Positions 39,226 to 49,758 of a stretch of DNA of 64,000 nucleotides are shown here, piece by piece. Location: NCBI GenBank assembly GCA_003209475.1, contig QCQY01000001.1:1-64000 (forward strand), written 5' to 3'. The notes beneath the pieces were generated by a model. The model had not been told where the DNA came from. It was given only the letters and a program-made list of their open reading frames with translations, and made no database searches. The translations under genes were made by a program, and so were the position numbers. The stretch comes from Prochlorococcus sp. AG-459-B06. Its GTDB lineage: Bacteria; Cyanobacteriota; Cyanobacteriia; PCC-6307; Cyanobiaceae. Numbering within the stretch: position 1 is the first letter of the stretch; the number at the start of each line of letters is the position of its first letter.

Positions 39226-40878
39226 TTGAAAATAATTAATGGATTTCATCTAAAAAATGTAAGAGGAGATATTCTCGGAGGGATCACAGCCGCAGTGGTG
39301 GCTTTACCTCTCGCTCTTGCTTTTGGTAATGCAGCGTTAGGACCTGGCGGAGCAATTTATGGACTATATGGGGCAGTAGTAGTTGGTTTTTTAGCAGCAT
39401 TATTCGGAGGAACACCTGCTCAAGTTAGTGGGCCTACCGGTCCCATGAGTGTAACTGTTGCTGGCGTAGTAGCAGGCTTAGCCGCAGTGGGGGTTCCAAG
39501 AGATCTGACTGCAGGTCAAATTTTGCCTTTAGTGATGGCAGCTGTAGTAATTGGGGGCTTACTGCAAATATTATTTGGGATTTTAAAGCTAGGTAAATAT
39601 ATTACGTTAGTTCCATATTCCGTTGTTTCAGGATTTATGTCTGGTATTGGAGTAATAATAATTGCACTGCAGATTGGTCCATTATTAGGAATTAGCACTC
39701 GTGGTGGAGTAGTCGAATCATTATCTACTGTATTTTCAAATTTCCAGCCAAACGGTGCTGCTATTGGAGTAGCAATAATGACGCTAGGTATTGTATTTCT
39801 TACTCCTAGAAAAATAAGTCAGTGGGTTCCTTCTCCTCTTTTAGCACTATTGATAGTAACTCCCATATCAATTTTAATTTTTGGAGATGGAGCCATTGAT
39901 AGAATTGGAGAAATTCCAAGGGGAGTTCCATCTTTAAATTTCCCAAGTTTTAATCAATATTTTCCAATTATTTTTAAGGCAGGATTAGTCCTCGCAGTGC
40001 TTGGTGCAATTGACTCCTTACTGACATCTCTAGTAGCCGACAATATATCTCAAACAAAACATAATTCTGATAGAGAACTTATTGGTCAAGGAATAGGAAA
40101 TGCTATAGCGGGTCTATTTTCAGGCTTACCTGGAGCGGGAGCAACAATGAGAACAGTTATTAATGTTAAATCTGGAGGATCCACTCCACTTTCTGGTATG
40201 GTTCATTCAGTTGTCTTATTAGTAGTTTTAGTTGGTGCAGGTCCCTTAGCTGAGCAAATACCAACTGCCTTGCTAGCAGGAATTCTCATAAAAGTTGGTC
40301 TAGATATTATTGATTGGGGGTTCTTGAGGAGGGCTCACAAATTATCTTTAAAAACTGCAGTTGTAATGTACGGCGTACTGCTAATGACAGTTTTTTGGGA
40401 TTTAATTTGGGCAGTTTTAGTTGGTGTATTCATAGCCAATATGCTCACAATTGATTCAATAACCGAAACTCAACTAGAAGGTATGGATGAGGATAATCCT
40501 TTATCAAAAGATGATCTAGCTAAAAATGCATTACCTGCTGATGAAAAAGCACTACTAGATAGATGTTCAGGTGAAGTAATGTTATTTAGACTTAAAGGAC
40601 CACTAAGTTTTGGAGCAGCTAAAGGTATATCTGAAAGGATGATGCTAGTAAGAAACTACAAGGTTTTGATATTAGATATCACTGATGTACCAAGACTTGG
40701 AGTGACGGCGACTCTTGCAATTGAGGATATGATGCAAGAAGCAAAAAATAATTCCAGAAAAGCATTTGTTGCTGGTGCTAATGAAAAAGTAAAGGATAGA
40801 TTAGCTAAGTTTGGAGTTGAAGGCATCATTGAGACAAGAAAAGAAGCTTTAGAAACCGCTTTAAATGAAATAGCCTAA
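39226..40878 (+). CDS. bicA: SulP-family transporter, probable Na+-dependent bicarbonate transporter BicA
   Basis: A SulP/SLC26 carrier of 550 residues from the TTG chosen by its Shine-Dalgarno sequence. It has about 10-14 membrane helices (opening DILGGITAAVVALPLALAFG) and VSGPTGPMSVTVAG near the substrate site. The C-terminal STAS domain spans about 445-545 (VMLFRLKGPLSFGAA, then VLILDITDVPRLGVT). In marine picocyanobacteria such proteins serve as low-affinity, high-flux bicarbonate uptake. The following sbtA and sbtB genes support the same role. Sulfate transport is the main alternative. Confidence 0.85.
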   Translation: MKIINGFHLKNVRGDILGGITAAVVALPLALAFGNAALGPGGAIYGLYGAVVVGFLAALFGGTPAQVSGPTGPMSVTVAGVVAGLAAVGVPRDLTAGQILPLVMAAVVIGGLLQILFGILKLGKYITLVPYSVVSGFMSGIGVIIIALQIGPLLGISTRGGVVESLSTVFSNFQPNGAAIGVAIMTLGIVFLTPRKISQWVPSPLLALLIVTPISILIFGDGAIDRIGEIPRGVPSLNFPSFNQYFPIIFKAGLVLAVLGAIDSLLTSLVADNISQTKHNSDRELIGQGIGNAIAGLFSGLPGAGATMRTVINVKSGGSTPLSGMVHSVVLLVVLVGAGPLAEQIPTALLAGILIKVGLDIIDWGFLRRAHKLSLKTAVVMYGVLLMTVFWDLIWAVLVGVFIANMLTIDSITETQLEGMDEDNPLSKDDLAKNALPADEKALLDRCSGEVMLFRLKGPLSFGAAKGISERMMLVRNYKVLILDITDVPRLGVTATLAIEDMMQEAKNNSRKAFVAGANEKVKDRLAKFGVEGIIETRKEALETALNEIA

Positions 40879-40884
40879 TAACTT

Positions 40885-41883
40885 ATGGAAATAAGTCCAA
40901 TTCTGCAAAATGTATTAGCCCCGCCAGTTCTTTTCTTTTTAATTGGAGCGATATCAGTACTCTTTAAATCTGATTTAGAAATACCAGCTCCATTACCTAA
41001 ACTCTTCTCCTTATATCTTCTTCTAGCTATTGGTTTTAAAGGAGGTATAGAGATACAGAAAAGTGGGTTTACTGATCAAGTATTGCCGACTTTAAGTGCT
41101 GCAATACTTATGTCACTAGTAATCCCTCTTATAGGATTCTTAATTTTAAGATTTAATTTTGATGTCTTTAATTCAGCCGCAATAGCAGCAGCATACGGCT
41201 CAATAAGTGCTGTTACATTTATTTCTGCAGAAAGTTTTTTAGAAAGTCAAAAAATAGCTTTTGATGGGTTTATGGTTGGCGCCCTAGCTTTAATGGAGTC
41301 TCCTGCCATCATTGTTGGTTTATTACTTGTAAAATTTGCAGCTCCTAAAAATAGACCAAAATCAAGAAAAATGCATTTAAGCGCGATATTACATGAATCC
41401 CTTTTGAATGGATCAGTTTATTTATTGCTCTCAAGCTTGATTGTAGGATTTCTCACTGCTTCTAGTAATCCCTCAGGAATTGAAAAAATGGAGCCTTTTA
41501 CTGGACAATTATTCTATGGAGCAGAATGCTTCTTCTTGTTAGATATGGGAATAGTCGCTGCTCAAAGATTACCGAGACTAAAGAATGCGGGTTCGTTCTT
41601 GATTGGATTTGCTATTCTTATGCCTTTATTTAATGCATTTATTGGTGTTTTCGTTGCAAGATTTTTATCTTTAGGACCTGGCAACGCCCTTTTATTTGTG
41701 GTTCTATGTGCAAGCGCCTCTTATTTAGCAGTTCCTGCAGCGATGAGGATGACAGTTCCAGAGGCTAAATCTAGTTATTATATTTCAACTACACTAGGTC
41801 TAACTTTCCCATTCAATATAGTTCTCGGCATTCCCATATATATGAGTTTAGTAAATACTATTATCCCACTTTCCCCTCTATAA
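40885..41883 (+). CDS. sbtA: SbtA-family sodium-dependent bicarbonate permease
   Basis: 332 residues with about ten hydrophobic helices in two inverted halves. Family motifs include LLLAIGFKGGIEI near residues 46-58, AAAYGSISAVTFISAESFL near 101-119 and VLCASASYLAVPAAMRMTVPE near 273-293 (read in parts). SbtA is the high-affinity HCO3- carrier of the CO2-concentrating mechanism. The chain is slightly shorter in the central cytoplasmic loop than freshwater SbtA. It starts 6 nt after bicA and is followed 2 nt later by its predicted PII-like partner. Confidence 0.88.
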   Translation: MEISPILQNVLAPPVLFFLIGAISVLFKSDLEIPAPLPKLFSLYLLLAIGFKGGIEIQKSGFTDQVLPTLSAAILMSLVIPLIGFLILRFNFDVFNSAAIAAAYGSISAVTFISAESFLESQKIAFDGFMVGALALMESPAIIVGLLLVKFAAPKNRPKSRKMHLSAILHESLLNGSVYLLLSSLIVGFLTASSNPSGIEKMEPFTGQLFYGAECFFLLDMGIVAAQRLPRLKNAGSFLIGFAILMPLFNAFIGVFVARFLSLGPGNALLFVVLCASASYLAVPAAMRMTVPEAKSSYYISTTLGLTFPFNIVLGIPIYMSLVNTIIPLSPL

Positions 41884-41885
41884 AA

Positions 41886-42167
41886 ATGAAAAGATTAGAC
41901 TTGATATTTAGTGAAAGAGAACTAGATGCAATCATTAAAACATTAGAAAAAGCTAATGTTCCTGGATATACAGTTATGAAACACGCCACAGGCAGAGGGC
42001 CTGAAAGAGTTGTTACTGAAGATATGGAATTTACAGGATTAGGAGCAAATGCTCATGTAATTGTTTTTTGTGAGCAAGAATTAATAGATAAAATGAGAGA
42101 TAACATCAGGGACGATTTAAGTTACTACGGAGGGGTCGCTTATATTTCTGAAGCAACACCCCTATAA
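41886..42167 (+). CDS. sbtB: PII-like SbtA regulator (SbtB)
   Basis: A 93-residue ferredoxin-fold PII-like protein: KRLDLIFSERELDAIIKTLEKA, a T-loop region MKHATGRGPERVVTEDMEFTG (read in parts) and NAHVIVFCEQELIDKM. SbtB trimers bind cAMP/AMP/ADP/ATP and gate SbtA. The short chain ends YISEATPL and lacks the C-terminal Cys-Gly-Pro-type redox extension described in some freshwater SbtBs, so nucleotide sensing without that redox loop is inferred. It is the last gene of the bicarbonate operon. Confidence 0.85.
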   Translation: MKRLDLIFSERELDAIIKTLEKANVPGYTVMKHATGRGPERVVTEDMEFTGLGANAHVIVFCEQELIDKMRDNIRDDLSYYGGVAYISEATPL

Positions 42168-42189
42168 ATTAAAGAAGAAATATTTTTTT

Positions 42190-43146
42190 TTAAGAATGAA
42201 TCCAATCAACTCTTATATTTTTTCTACTATTTAAATATCTATCAATTGACATAGCGGCAATACATCCATCAGAAGCCGCAACAACTGCTTGCTTAAATGG
42301 TGTATTTCTTATATCTCCAATAGCCCAAACTCCATCAGAGTTTGTAGACATAAAGTCATCCACAATAACTCCTCCGTCTTCTTTTAAAGCAATTTGATCC
42401 CCTAAAAAATCAGTAATCGGCTTTGAACCACTCATATAAACAAAGACTCCATCTAAATTTAAATTGATAGGATTTTCGTCTTGCTTATTCTTTACAACAA
42501 CCCCATTAACACCCATATCATCACCCAATATTTCCAATAATCTTGTTCTACTCCAATGTTTTATATTTGAATTATCCATCAATTCCATAGCTTCTTCATT
42601 ATCTGATTTCGGATCACTTGATGTAATCCAATGCACAGTTGATGCAAACTTAGTTAAAACAGTTGCCTCTTCAATTGCCTCCTTGTTCACTCCAACAACG
42701 GCAACTTCTCTATTTTTATAAAAAGCCCCATCGCATGTAGCACAATAACTTACTCCTTTGCCAAGGAAATCTGCTTCGCCCTTAAATGATGCAGGCCTAC
42801 CCATAGCTCCACTTGCAAGTACAAGTGCTTTAGCTTTGAAAGTACCTTCGGGCGTATAAACCGTTTTCCATTCTCCACTAGGGTCTATTCCAAAAACTTG
42901 CGCTCTTCTATAATCTGTGCCGTATTCAACAGCCTGTTCTCTCATTAGAGTAAGTAATTTCTCTCCACTTATATCAACCGGAACACCTGGATAATTAGCT
43001 ATTTGATGAGTTATTGCTAAGGCGCCAACAGATGGATTTTTATCTAAAATTACTGTCTTTAAGCTTGAACGAGATGTATAAAGTGCGCAAGTACATCCGG
43101 CCGGGCCTCCTCCGATAATAACTACATCTGACTCAATGATTTCCAA
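42190..43146 (-). CDS. trxB: Thioredoxin reductase-like flavoprotein
   Basis: A 318-residue NAD(P)/FAD disulphide reductase. The FAD-binding GGGPAGCTCALYTSRS lies near residues 12-27, the redox pair SYCATCDGAFY near 133-143, a second nucleotide motif VVGVNKEAIEEATVL (lacking the full GxGxxG) near 150-164, and DGVWAIGDIRN near 270-280. The CATC pair supports thioredoxin reductase. The altered second Rossmann glycines leave pyridine-nucleotide use uncertain; ferredoxin-dependent or diverged reductases occur in cyanobacteria. It is convergent with sbtB. Confidence 0.82.
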   Translation of the reverse strand: MEIIESDVVIIGGGPAGCTCALYTSRSSLKTVILDKNPSVGALAITHQIANYPGVPVDISGEKLLTLMREQAVEYGTDYRRAQVFGIDPSGEWKTVYTPEGTFKAKALVLASGAMGRPASFKGEADFLGKGVSYCATCDGAFYKNREVAVVGVNKEAIEEATVLTKFASTVHWITSSDPKSDNEEAMELMDNSNIKHWSRTRLLEILGDDMGVNGVVVKNKQDENPINLNLDGVFVYMSGSKPITDFLGDQIALKEDGGVIVDDFMSTNSDGVWAIGDIRNTPFKQAVVAASDGCIAAMSIDRYLNSRKNIRVDWIHS

Positions 43147-43401
43147 TTTTAAAAAACTCCTTTTTTAGTAATTAGTTAGATGAGTTCTTGGTTAGAAGAT
43201 ATTTTTAAAATAAATACCTGAACCTTTATATAAATATAAGTTAAAAGAAAAAATAGAAAAAAGCTTAATATAGAAACAAACTTACATAGGAAAAACATAA
43301 AAAATTAATTATCAAAATGATCAGTTACGTGAAATGTTCTGTATTGATCTATTATTAGGTCATATCGAAAAATCAATTGCCGTTGAAACATTATATTTTT
43401 C

Positions 43402-43719
43402 ATGACCAACTCTGATTACCTTTTAAAAGCTGCCATTAAGAAAGTAACCGAAAAATTAAACGAAATATTGGTTGAAAAAATTGAAGAAGCAACAAATATT
43501 GCACAGGATGCTCCAGAAATTCTCAAAAAAGAATTTGATAGTTTAAAAGAATCCATAATCGAAGAAGCATCAAGACTGGAAAAAGCGGAAAATATTCAAG
43601 AAAATGAGTCTACAGATACTTATCAAGATTCCAAAATAAAAAAAGCTTTAAATGAAATTGAAGGTATCAATAAGCTAATTGATCTCTTTAATAAAAATAT
43701 AAATAATCAAATTAAATGA
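43402..43719 (+). CDS. Small helical protein coupled to the ABC1 kinase gene
   Basis: A 105-residue, highly charged, almost all-helical protein (repeated KKVTEKLNEILVEKIEEA and SLKESIIEEASRLEKAE patterns, probable coiled coil). It has no cysteine, signal peptide or membrane helix. I do not recognise a family. Its stop overlaps the start of the next gene as ATGA (43716-43719), pointing to translational coupling with the ABC1 kinase. A partner or adaptor role for that kinase is inference only. Confidence 0.65.
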   Translation: MTNSDYLLKAAIKKVTEKLNEILVEKIEEATNIAQDAPEILKKEFDSLKESIIEEASRLEKAENIQENESTDTYQDSKIKKALNEIEGINKLIDLFNKNINNQIK

Positions 43720-45383
43720 GTTATCACATTCTTCATTATCGTTTAAAAAAATTGAATAGGGCCTTTCTTATTTGGATAACTCTGATTTCGCTTTTAATAA
43801 ATTTATGGATAGATAATATTAGATTTACAATTTTCCAAACTAAGAACAATGAAAAAAGTAGGGTCCAAATTAAAAGAGCTAGGTGGTTTACTAATCAATT
43901 AATAAAGCTTGGATCAGCATTTATTAAAATTGGACAATTATTATCGGCGAGACCTGATTTAATTCCTAATACTTGGATACAGGAATTGTCTAAACTGCAG
44001 GATCAAGTTCCTAATTTTTCATTTGCGCAAGTTGAAGCAACTATAAGAGAAGAACTAGGATCTAAGTTTAATGAAATAGATCAAATAATATGTGATCCGG
44101 TTGGATCAGCATCACTAGCTCAGGTCCATAGGGCGACTTTAAAAGATGGTAAGAAAGTAGTATTTAAAGTTCAAAGACCTAATTTAAAAGAATTGTTTAT
44201 TATAGATTTGGGCATAATGCAGCAAATAGCAGGATTATTGCAGAAAAATAAGGATTGGAGTCGAGGTAGAAACTGGGTTGAGATTGCTAAAGAGTGTAGG
44301 AAAGTTCTCATGAAGGAGCTTGATTTTAATTGTGAAGCACAATATGCAGCAAGATTTAGACAGCAATTTCTCGATGATGAAAATGTTGAAGTTCCTGAAG
44401 TAATTTGGGATATGAGCAGTGAAAAAGTCCTTTGTTTAAGTTATATAGAGGGAACAAAAATAAGCGATTTAGAAAAATTAAAATCACAAGAAATTGATTT
44501 GCCTAAAATTGCAGAAATAGGCGCCATCAGTTATTTAAAACAATTAGTAAATTACGGTTTTTTTCATGCAGACCCTCATCCAGGGAATCTAGCAGTTTCA
44601 AATGAAGGTAAATTGATTTTTTATGATTTTGGAATGATGGGCAATATCTCAAATAATCTTCAAACAAGCTTAGGTAGGATGGTTAAGGCTGCTGCTTTAA
44701 GAGACGCCTCATCACTTGTCAGTCAATTACAACAAGCTGGGCTAATTTCAAAAGATATTGATGTAGGACCAGTCAGAAGATTAGTTAGATTGATGCTTAA
44801 AGAAGCCTTAACTCCACCATTTAGCCCAAATATTATTGAAAAATTATCTGGAGATTTATACGAACTTGTTTATGAAACACCATTTCAACTACCAGTAGAT
44901 TTAATCTTTGTCATGAGAGCTTTATCAACTTTTGAAGGAGTTGGTAGAATGCTTAATCCAGGGTTTAACCTTGTATCAGTTACCAAGCCTTATTTAATAG
45001 AACTTATGACTTCAAATAATCAAACTCCCAACGATTTAATTAACCAATTTGGAAGACAAGTAGGTGAACTAGGATCGAAAGCTGTTGGCATTCCCAAAAA
45101 AATAGATGAAAGTTTAGAAAGATTAGAGCAGGGCGATTTACAATTGCAAATAAGAATGGGAGAGTCTGATAGGCAATTCAAAAAAATGTTTACTGCTCAA
45201 AAAACTTTAGGTCATTCAATTCTTATAGGAAGCTTATCAATTGCATCTGCTTTACTTGTAACCAATAAACAAAATAATTTTGCATTGTTACCACTTTTTT
45301 TTGCGCTGCCAATAAGTATTGATTGGATAAAGTGCCAACTAAGTATGAGAAAAGGCTCCCGTTTAGAAAAACTTAAGCGCTAA
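43716..45383 (+). CDS. ABC1/UbiB (AarF) family atypical kinase
   Basis: A 555-residue atypical kinase of the UbiB/ABC1K family, which regulates prenylquinone metabolism in bacteria and plastids. Diagnostic pieces: the KxGQ motif in FIKIGQLLSARPDLIP near residue 70, the Ala-rich nucleotide loop GSASLAQVHRATLKDGK near 128-144, catalytic HADPHPGNL near 284-292 and metal-binding YDFGMMG near 305-311. A C-terminal hydrophobic pair (about 490-530) likely anchors it to membrane. Several paralogues are normal in cyanobacteria, so the specific one cannot be named. Confidence 0.9.
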   Translation: MSYHILHYRLKKLNRAFLIWITLISLLINLWIDNIRFTIFQTKNNEKSRVQIKRARWFTNQLIKLGSAFIKIGQLLSARPDLIPNTWIQELSKLQDQVPNFSFAQVEATIREELGSKFNEIDQIICDPVGSASLAQVHRATLKDGKKVVFKVQRPNLKELFIIDLGIMQQIAGLLQKNKDWSRGRNWVEIAKECRKVLMKELDFNCEAQYAARFRQQFLDDENVEVPEVIWDMSSEKVLCLSYIEGTKISDLEKLKSQEIDLPKIAEIGAISYLKQLVNYGFFHADPHPGNLAVSNEGKLIFYDFGMMGNISNNLQTSLGRMVKAAALRDASSLVSQLQQAGLISKDIDVGPVRRLVRLMLKEALTPPFSPNIIEKLSGDLYELVYETPFQLPVDLIFVMRALSTFEGVGRMLNPGFNLVSVTKPYLIELMTSNNQTPNDLINQFGRQVGELGSKAVGIPKKIDESLERLEQGDLQLQIRMGESDRQFKKMFTAQKTLGHSILIGSLSIASALLVTNKQNNFALLPLFFALPISIDWIKCQLSMRKGSRLEKLKR

Positions 45384-45387
45384 AAAA

Positions 45388-46683
<1,296 letters not shown>

Positions 46684-46939
46684 TTAATTATTACTATTTA
46701 AATCCTATTAATAGCTGAACTATTTGGCTAATATCTGAAATATATATGTTAACCAATTATAGTTTTTAATTTCACAACAACTTAAATATTAGTTAACGCT
46801 TTTATTAATTTCAAAGTCCCTGCGACCCCCCTCATAAACATATTTTTCAAATTCATCTTACAATTTAAAAATTATTGGATGATTATTAATGCAGATACTA
46901 TTTAGAATATTAATAATCAACTATAGTTTTTTATAGTTT

Positions 46940-49696
46940 ATGAGAGAAACACTTACATCCAGTCCTGAACTATTTAGCGAAATCAGTTGGAATCTTCTTT
47001 TATTAGGGGAAGAAACAGCAAAAAAATGGGATCATAGCGAATTTAATATTGAACACATAATTCATACATTGTTCTCATCAAGTGAATTCTTCGCTTTCAT
47101 TGAAAAATTATCAATCGACCAAGATACAGTTTTAGATATAACAGAAGATTTTTTAGATGAGACACCAACAAATGAGTCAGATATTTTTACTATCGGAGAA
47201 GATTTAGAAATTTTATTAGATAATGCGAATCAGATTAAAATCCAATGGGGATCGAGATTCATAGAAATCCCTCATTTACTAATTGCTCTAGGAAGAGATT
47301 TAAGAATTGGAAATTATGTTTTTGAAGAAGGCAACCTTTCGATGGAAAAATTAGAAGAAGAATTGAAGTTTTTCCCAAATATTAATCAATCTAAAGATTC
47401 TTTTAATTATGAGAACGTACTTGAAATAAATAATCAATCTAATTTTGAATCAAATAAAGAGACTTTAGTTAAAGAAGAAAAATTTAAAGAAGCTATTGTT
47501 CCATTACCCAAAAGTAAACTTCAAATTGATACCAAAAAACAAGTTGGGAAAGATGAAAATGCTCTTTCAATTTATGGAAAAGACTTAACAGAATCAGCTA
47601 AAAAAGGCTTACTGGATCCCGTTTTAGGGAGAGAAAATGAGATCAATAATTTAATGAGGGTACTCTGCAGAAGAAACAAAAATAATCCTATATTAATCGG
47701 GAATCCTGGAGTGGGTAAAACCTCAATTGCAAAATTACTTGCGCAATTAATTGTAGAGAAAAAAGTTCCTGATTCTTTAAAAGACTTTAAAATTATTTCG
47801 CTTGACTTAGGTGCTTTAGTTTCTGGGACAAAATTTAGAGGCCAACTAGAAGAAAGGCTAAGCTTAATAATGCAGGAACTAAATAATCCAAGCCAAGGAA
47901 TGATTCTATTTATTGATGAAATTCATTCAATCTTAAGTTCTGACAGATCCTCTACCGACATCAGCAATATCTTAAAACCTTTACTGGCAGAGGGAGAACT
48001 TAGATGTATCGGTACAACAACACCTGAGAAATTTCGTGAAACTATTGAAAAAGATCAGGCATTAAATAATTGCTTTCAAAAGATAGCTGTTAATGAACCT
48101 TCAGTAGAATTAAGCGCAAAAATACTGCAAGGTATCAAAAAGAAATATGAATCACATCATGGCATAAAAATTTCTGAAGAAGCTGTAAACTATTCTGCAA
48201 AATTGGCCGACAGATACATCAGCGATAAATGTCTTCCTGATAAAGCAATAGATTTAATTGATGAAGCAGCTGCAGAGTTAAAAATCGAGTCTTATAAAAA
48301 GCCTCAAATTATTCTCCAACAAGAAAACAAACTTAATACTATTAATGAAAAACTGAATAATTCGCAAGGAGAAAATATCGAAGCTCAAGAAAAACTGTTG
48401 AATATGAGGCAACAATCAGAGGCAAAATTGAACGTCCTTTTGGACAATTGGAACAATTTGCGTGAAGAAATGGAGCAATTATCGATTTTAATGAAAGAAG
48501 AAGATAAGCTAACCAAACAAATTAAGGATAAATCAAATCGCGAAATTGAAAATGATCAGGATTATTTAGAAAAGCTTGAAGAAGAGTTAAATGAAATAGA
48601 GAATGAAATACAAAGAGTTGAAGAGAACTTTAATAAAATAAAGAAAAATAGAAATTTCCCTTTTAAATATCAAGTTGAACCTGATGATATTGCTGATGTT
48701 GTCTCAAAAATTACAGGTATTCCAATTTCTAAAGTAGTTTCAAATGAACGTAAGAAATTAGTCAATCTAGAAACAGAACTAAGTGAAAAAGTTATTGGAC
48801 AAGAAAAAGCTATAGAAGCTGTTTCTGCTGCAATTAGAAGAGCTCGCGTTGGCATGAAAAGTCCTAAAAGACCTATCGGATCTTTTTTATTTATGGGTCC
48901 TACAGGTGTTGGCAAAACAGAATTAGCAAAATCTCTTGCATCAGCTTTATTTGATGAAGAGGACGCACTTTTAAGATTAGACATGAGTGAATATATGGAG
49001 AAAAATGCCGTAGCCAGACTTTTGGGAGCTCCTCCAGGTTATGTTGGTTATGAAGAGGGAGGCCAACTAACTGAAGCTGTAAGACGTAAACCCTATTCAG
49101 TAATACTTCTTGATGAGATAGAAAAAGCACATTCAGAAGTTTTTAATATCCTTTTACAAGTCTTAGATGAAGGAAGATTAACGGACTCTCAAGGAAGGAC
49201 CGTAGACTTCAAAAATACCGTAATCATTATGACAAGCAACCTAGCTGGTAAATCTATACTAGAGTATTCACAAAAGATTTCTAAAAGTGAGGGAAAGTTT
49301 GAAAAAGACCAACAAACCTTAGATGATTCCATTAGCAATACATTGTCCTCAATTTTTAGACCTGAATTTTTAAATAGAATTGACGAAGTAGTAAAGTTTA
49401 ATCCATTATCTATTGATGAACTTCAAAAAATAATAATTTTACAAACAGAAGATTTAAAAAACCTGCTACTTGAACAGAAAATAAATATCGCTATAGACAA
49501 AAAAGTTATTAATAAAATTGCAAACGATTCTTACGAACCTGAATATGGTGCTAGGCCACTTAGCAGGGAACTTAGAAGACAAATAGAAAATCCCTTAGCT
49601 GCAAAACTTTTAGAGGAAAACTTCAAAAACAAAAAAAATATAACAATTAAACTTAACCCTGCTAAAAAAGATGAGATCGTTTTCAAACCTAGCTGA
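46940..49696 (+). CDS. ClpB-type AAA+ disaggregase (divergent, ClpB2-like)
   Basis: A 918-residue double-AAA+ HSP100 protein. Order: a poorly conserved N-domain (1-150), AAA-1 with GNPGVGKTS near residue 254 and LFIDEIHSIL, a long helical middle domain (about 450-575), and AAA-2 with GPTGVGKTELAKSLA near 653 and LLDEIEKAHSEVF, then GARPLSRELRRQIENPLA. The long middle domain and absence of a ClpP-binding tripeptide loop indicate ClpB and not ClpC. The diverged N-domain suggests the second, non-heat-shock ClpB paralogue of cyanobacteria; that is inferred. It precedes secE. Confidence 0.85.
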   Translation: MRETLTSSPELFSEISWNLLLLGEETAKKWDHSEFNIEHIIHTLFSSSEFFAFIEKLSIDQDTVLDITEDFLDETPTNESDIFTIGEDLEILLDNANQIKIQWGSRFIEIPHLLIALGRDLRIGNYVFEEGNLSMEKLEEELKFFPNINQSKDSFNYENVLEINNQSNFESNKETLVKEEKFKEAIVPLPKSKLQIDTKKQVGKDENALSIYGKDLTESAKKGLLDPVLGRENEINNLMRVLCRRNKNNPILIGNPGVGKTSIAKLLAQLIVEKKVPDSLKDFKIISLDLGALVSGTKFRGQLEERLSLIMQELNNPSQGMILFIDEIHSILSSDRSSTDISNILKPLLAEGELRCIGTTTPEKFRETIEKDQALNNCFQKIAVNEPSVELSAKILQGIKKKYESHHGIKISEEAVNYSAKLADRYISDKCLPDKAIDLIDEAAAELKIESYKKPQIILQQENKLNTINEKLNNSQGENIEAQEKLLNMRQQSEAKLNVLLDNWNNLREEMEQLSILMKEEDKLTKQIKDKSNREIENDQDYLEKLEEELNEIENEIQRVEENFNKIKKNRNFPFKYQVEPDDIADVVSKITGIPISKVVSNERKKLVNLETELSEKVIGQEKAIEAVSAAIRRARVGMKSPKRPIGSFLFMGPTGVGKTELAKSLASALFDEEDALLRLDMSEYMEKNAVARLLGAPPGYVGYEEGGQLTEAVRRKPYSVILLDEIEKAHSEVFNILLQVLDEGRLTDSQGRTVDFKNTVIIMTSNLAGKSILEYSQKISKSEGKFEKDQQTLDDSISNTLSSIFRPEFLNRIDEVVKFNPLSIDELQKIIILQTEDLKNLLLEQKINIAIDKKVINKIANDSYEPEYGARPLSRELRRQIENPLAAKLLEENFKNKKNITIKLNPAKKDEIVFKPS

Positions 49697-49758
49697 GGAG
49701 TAAATCAATAAGCTAAAATAAAAATTAAAGCGTAAAGCTTAATTTCAAAAAAAATTTT

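Noticed and set aside
46805..46835. Possible tRNA 3'-end remnant (attachment-site-like TTCAAAG then CCCTGCGACCC)
   Set aside because: The nucleotide after the T-loop is not the required C, the 5' T-stem strand is absent, and no second copy or integrase is present in the window.
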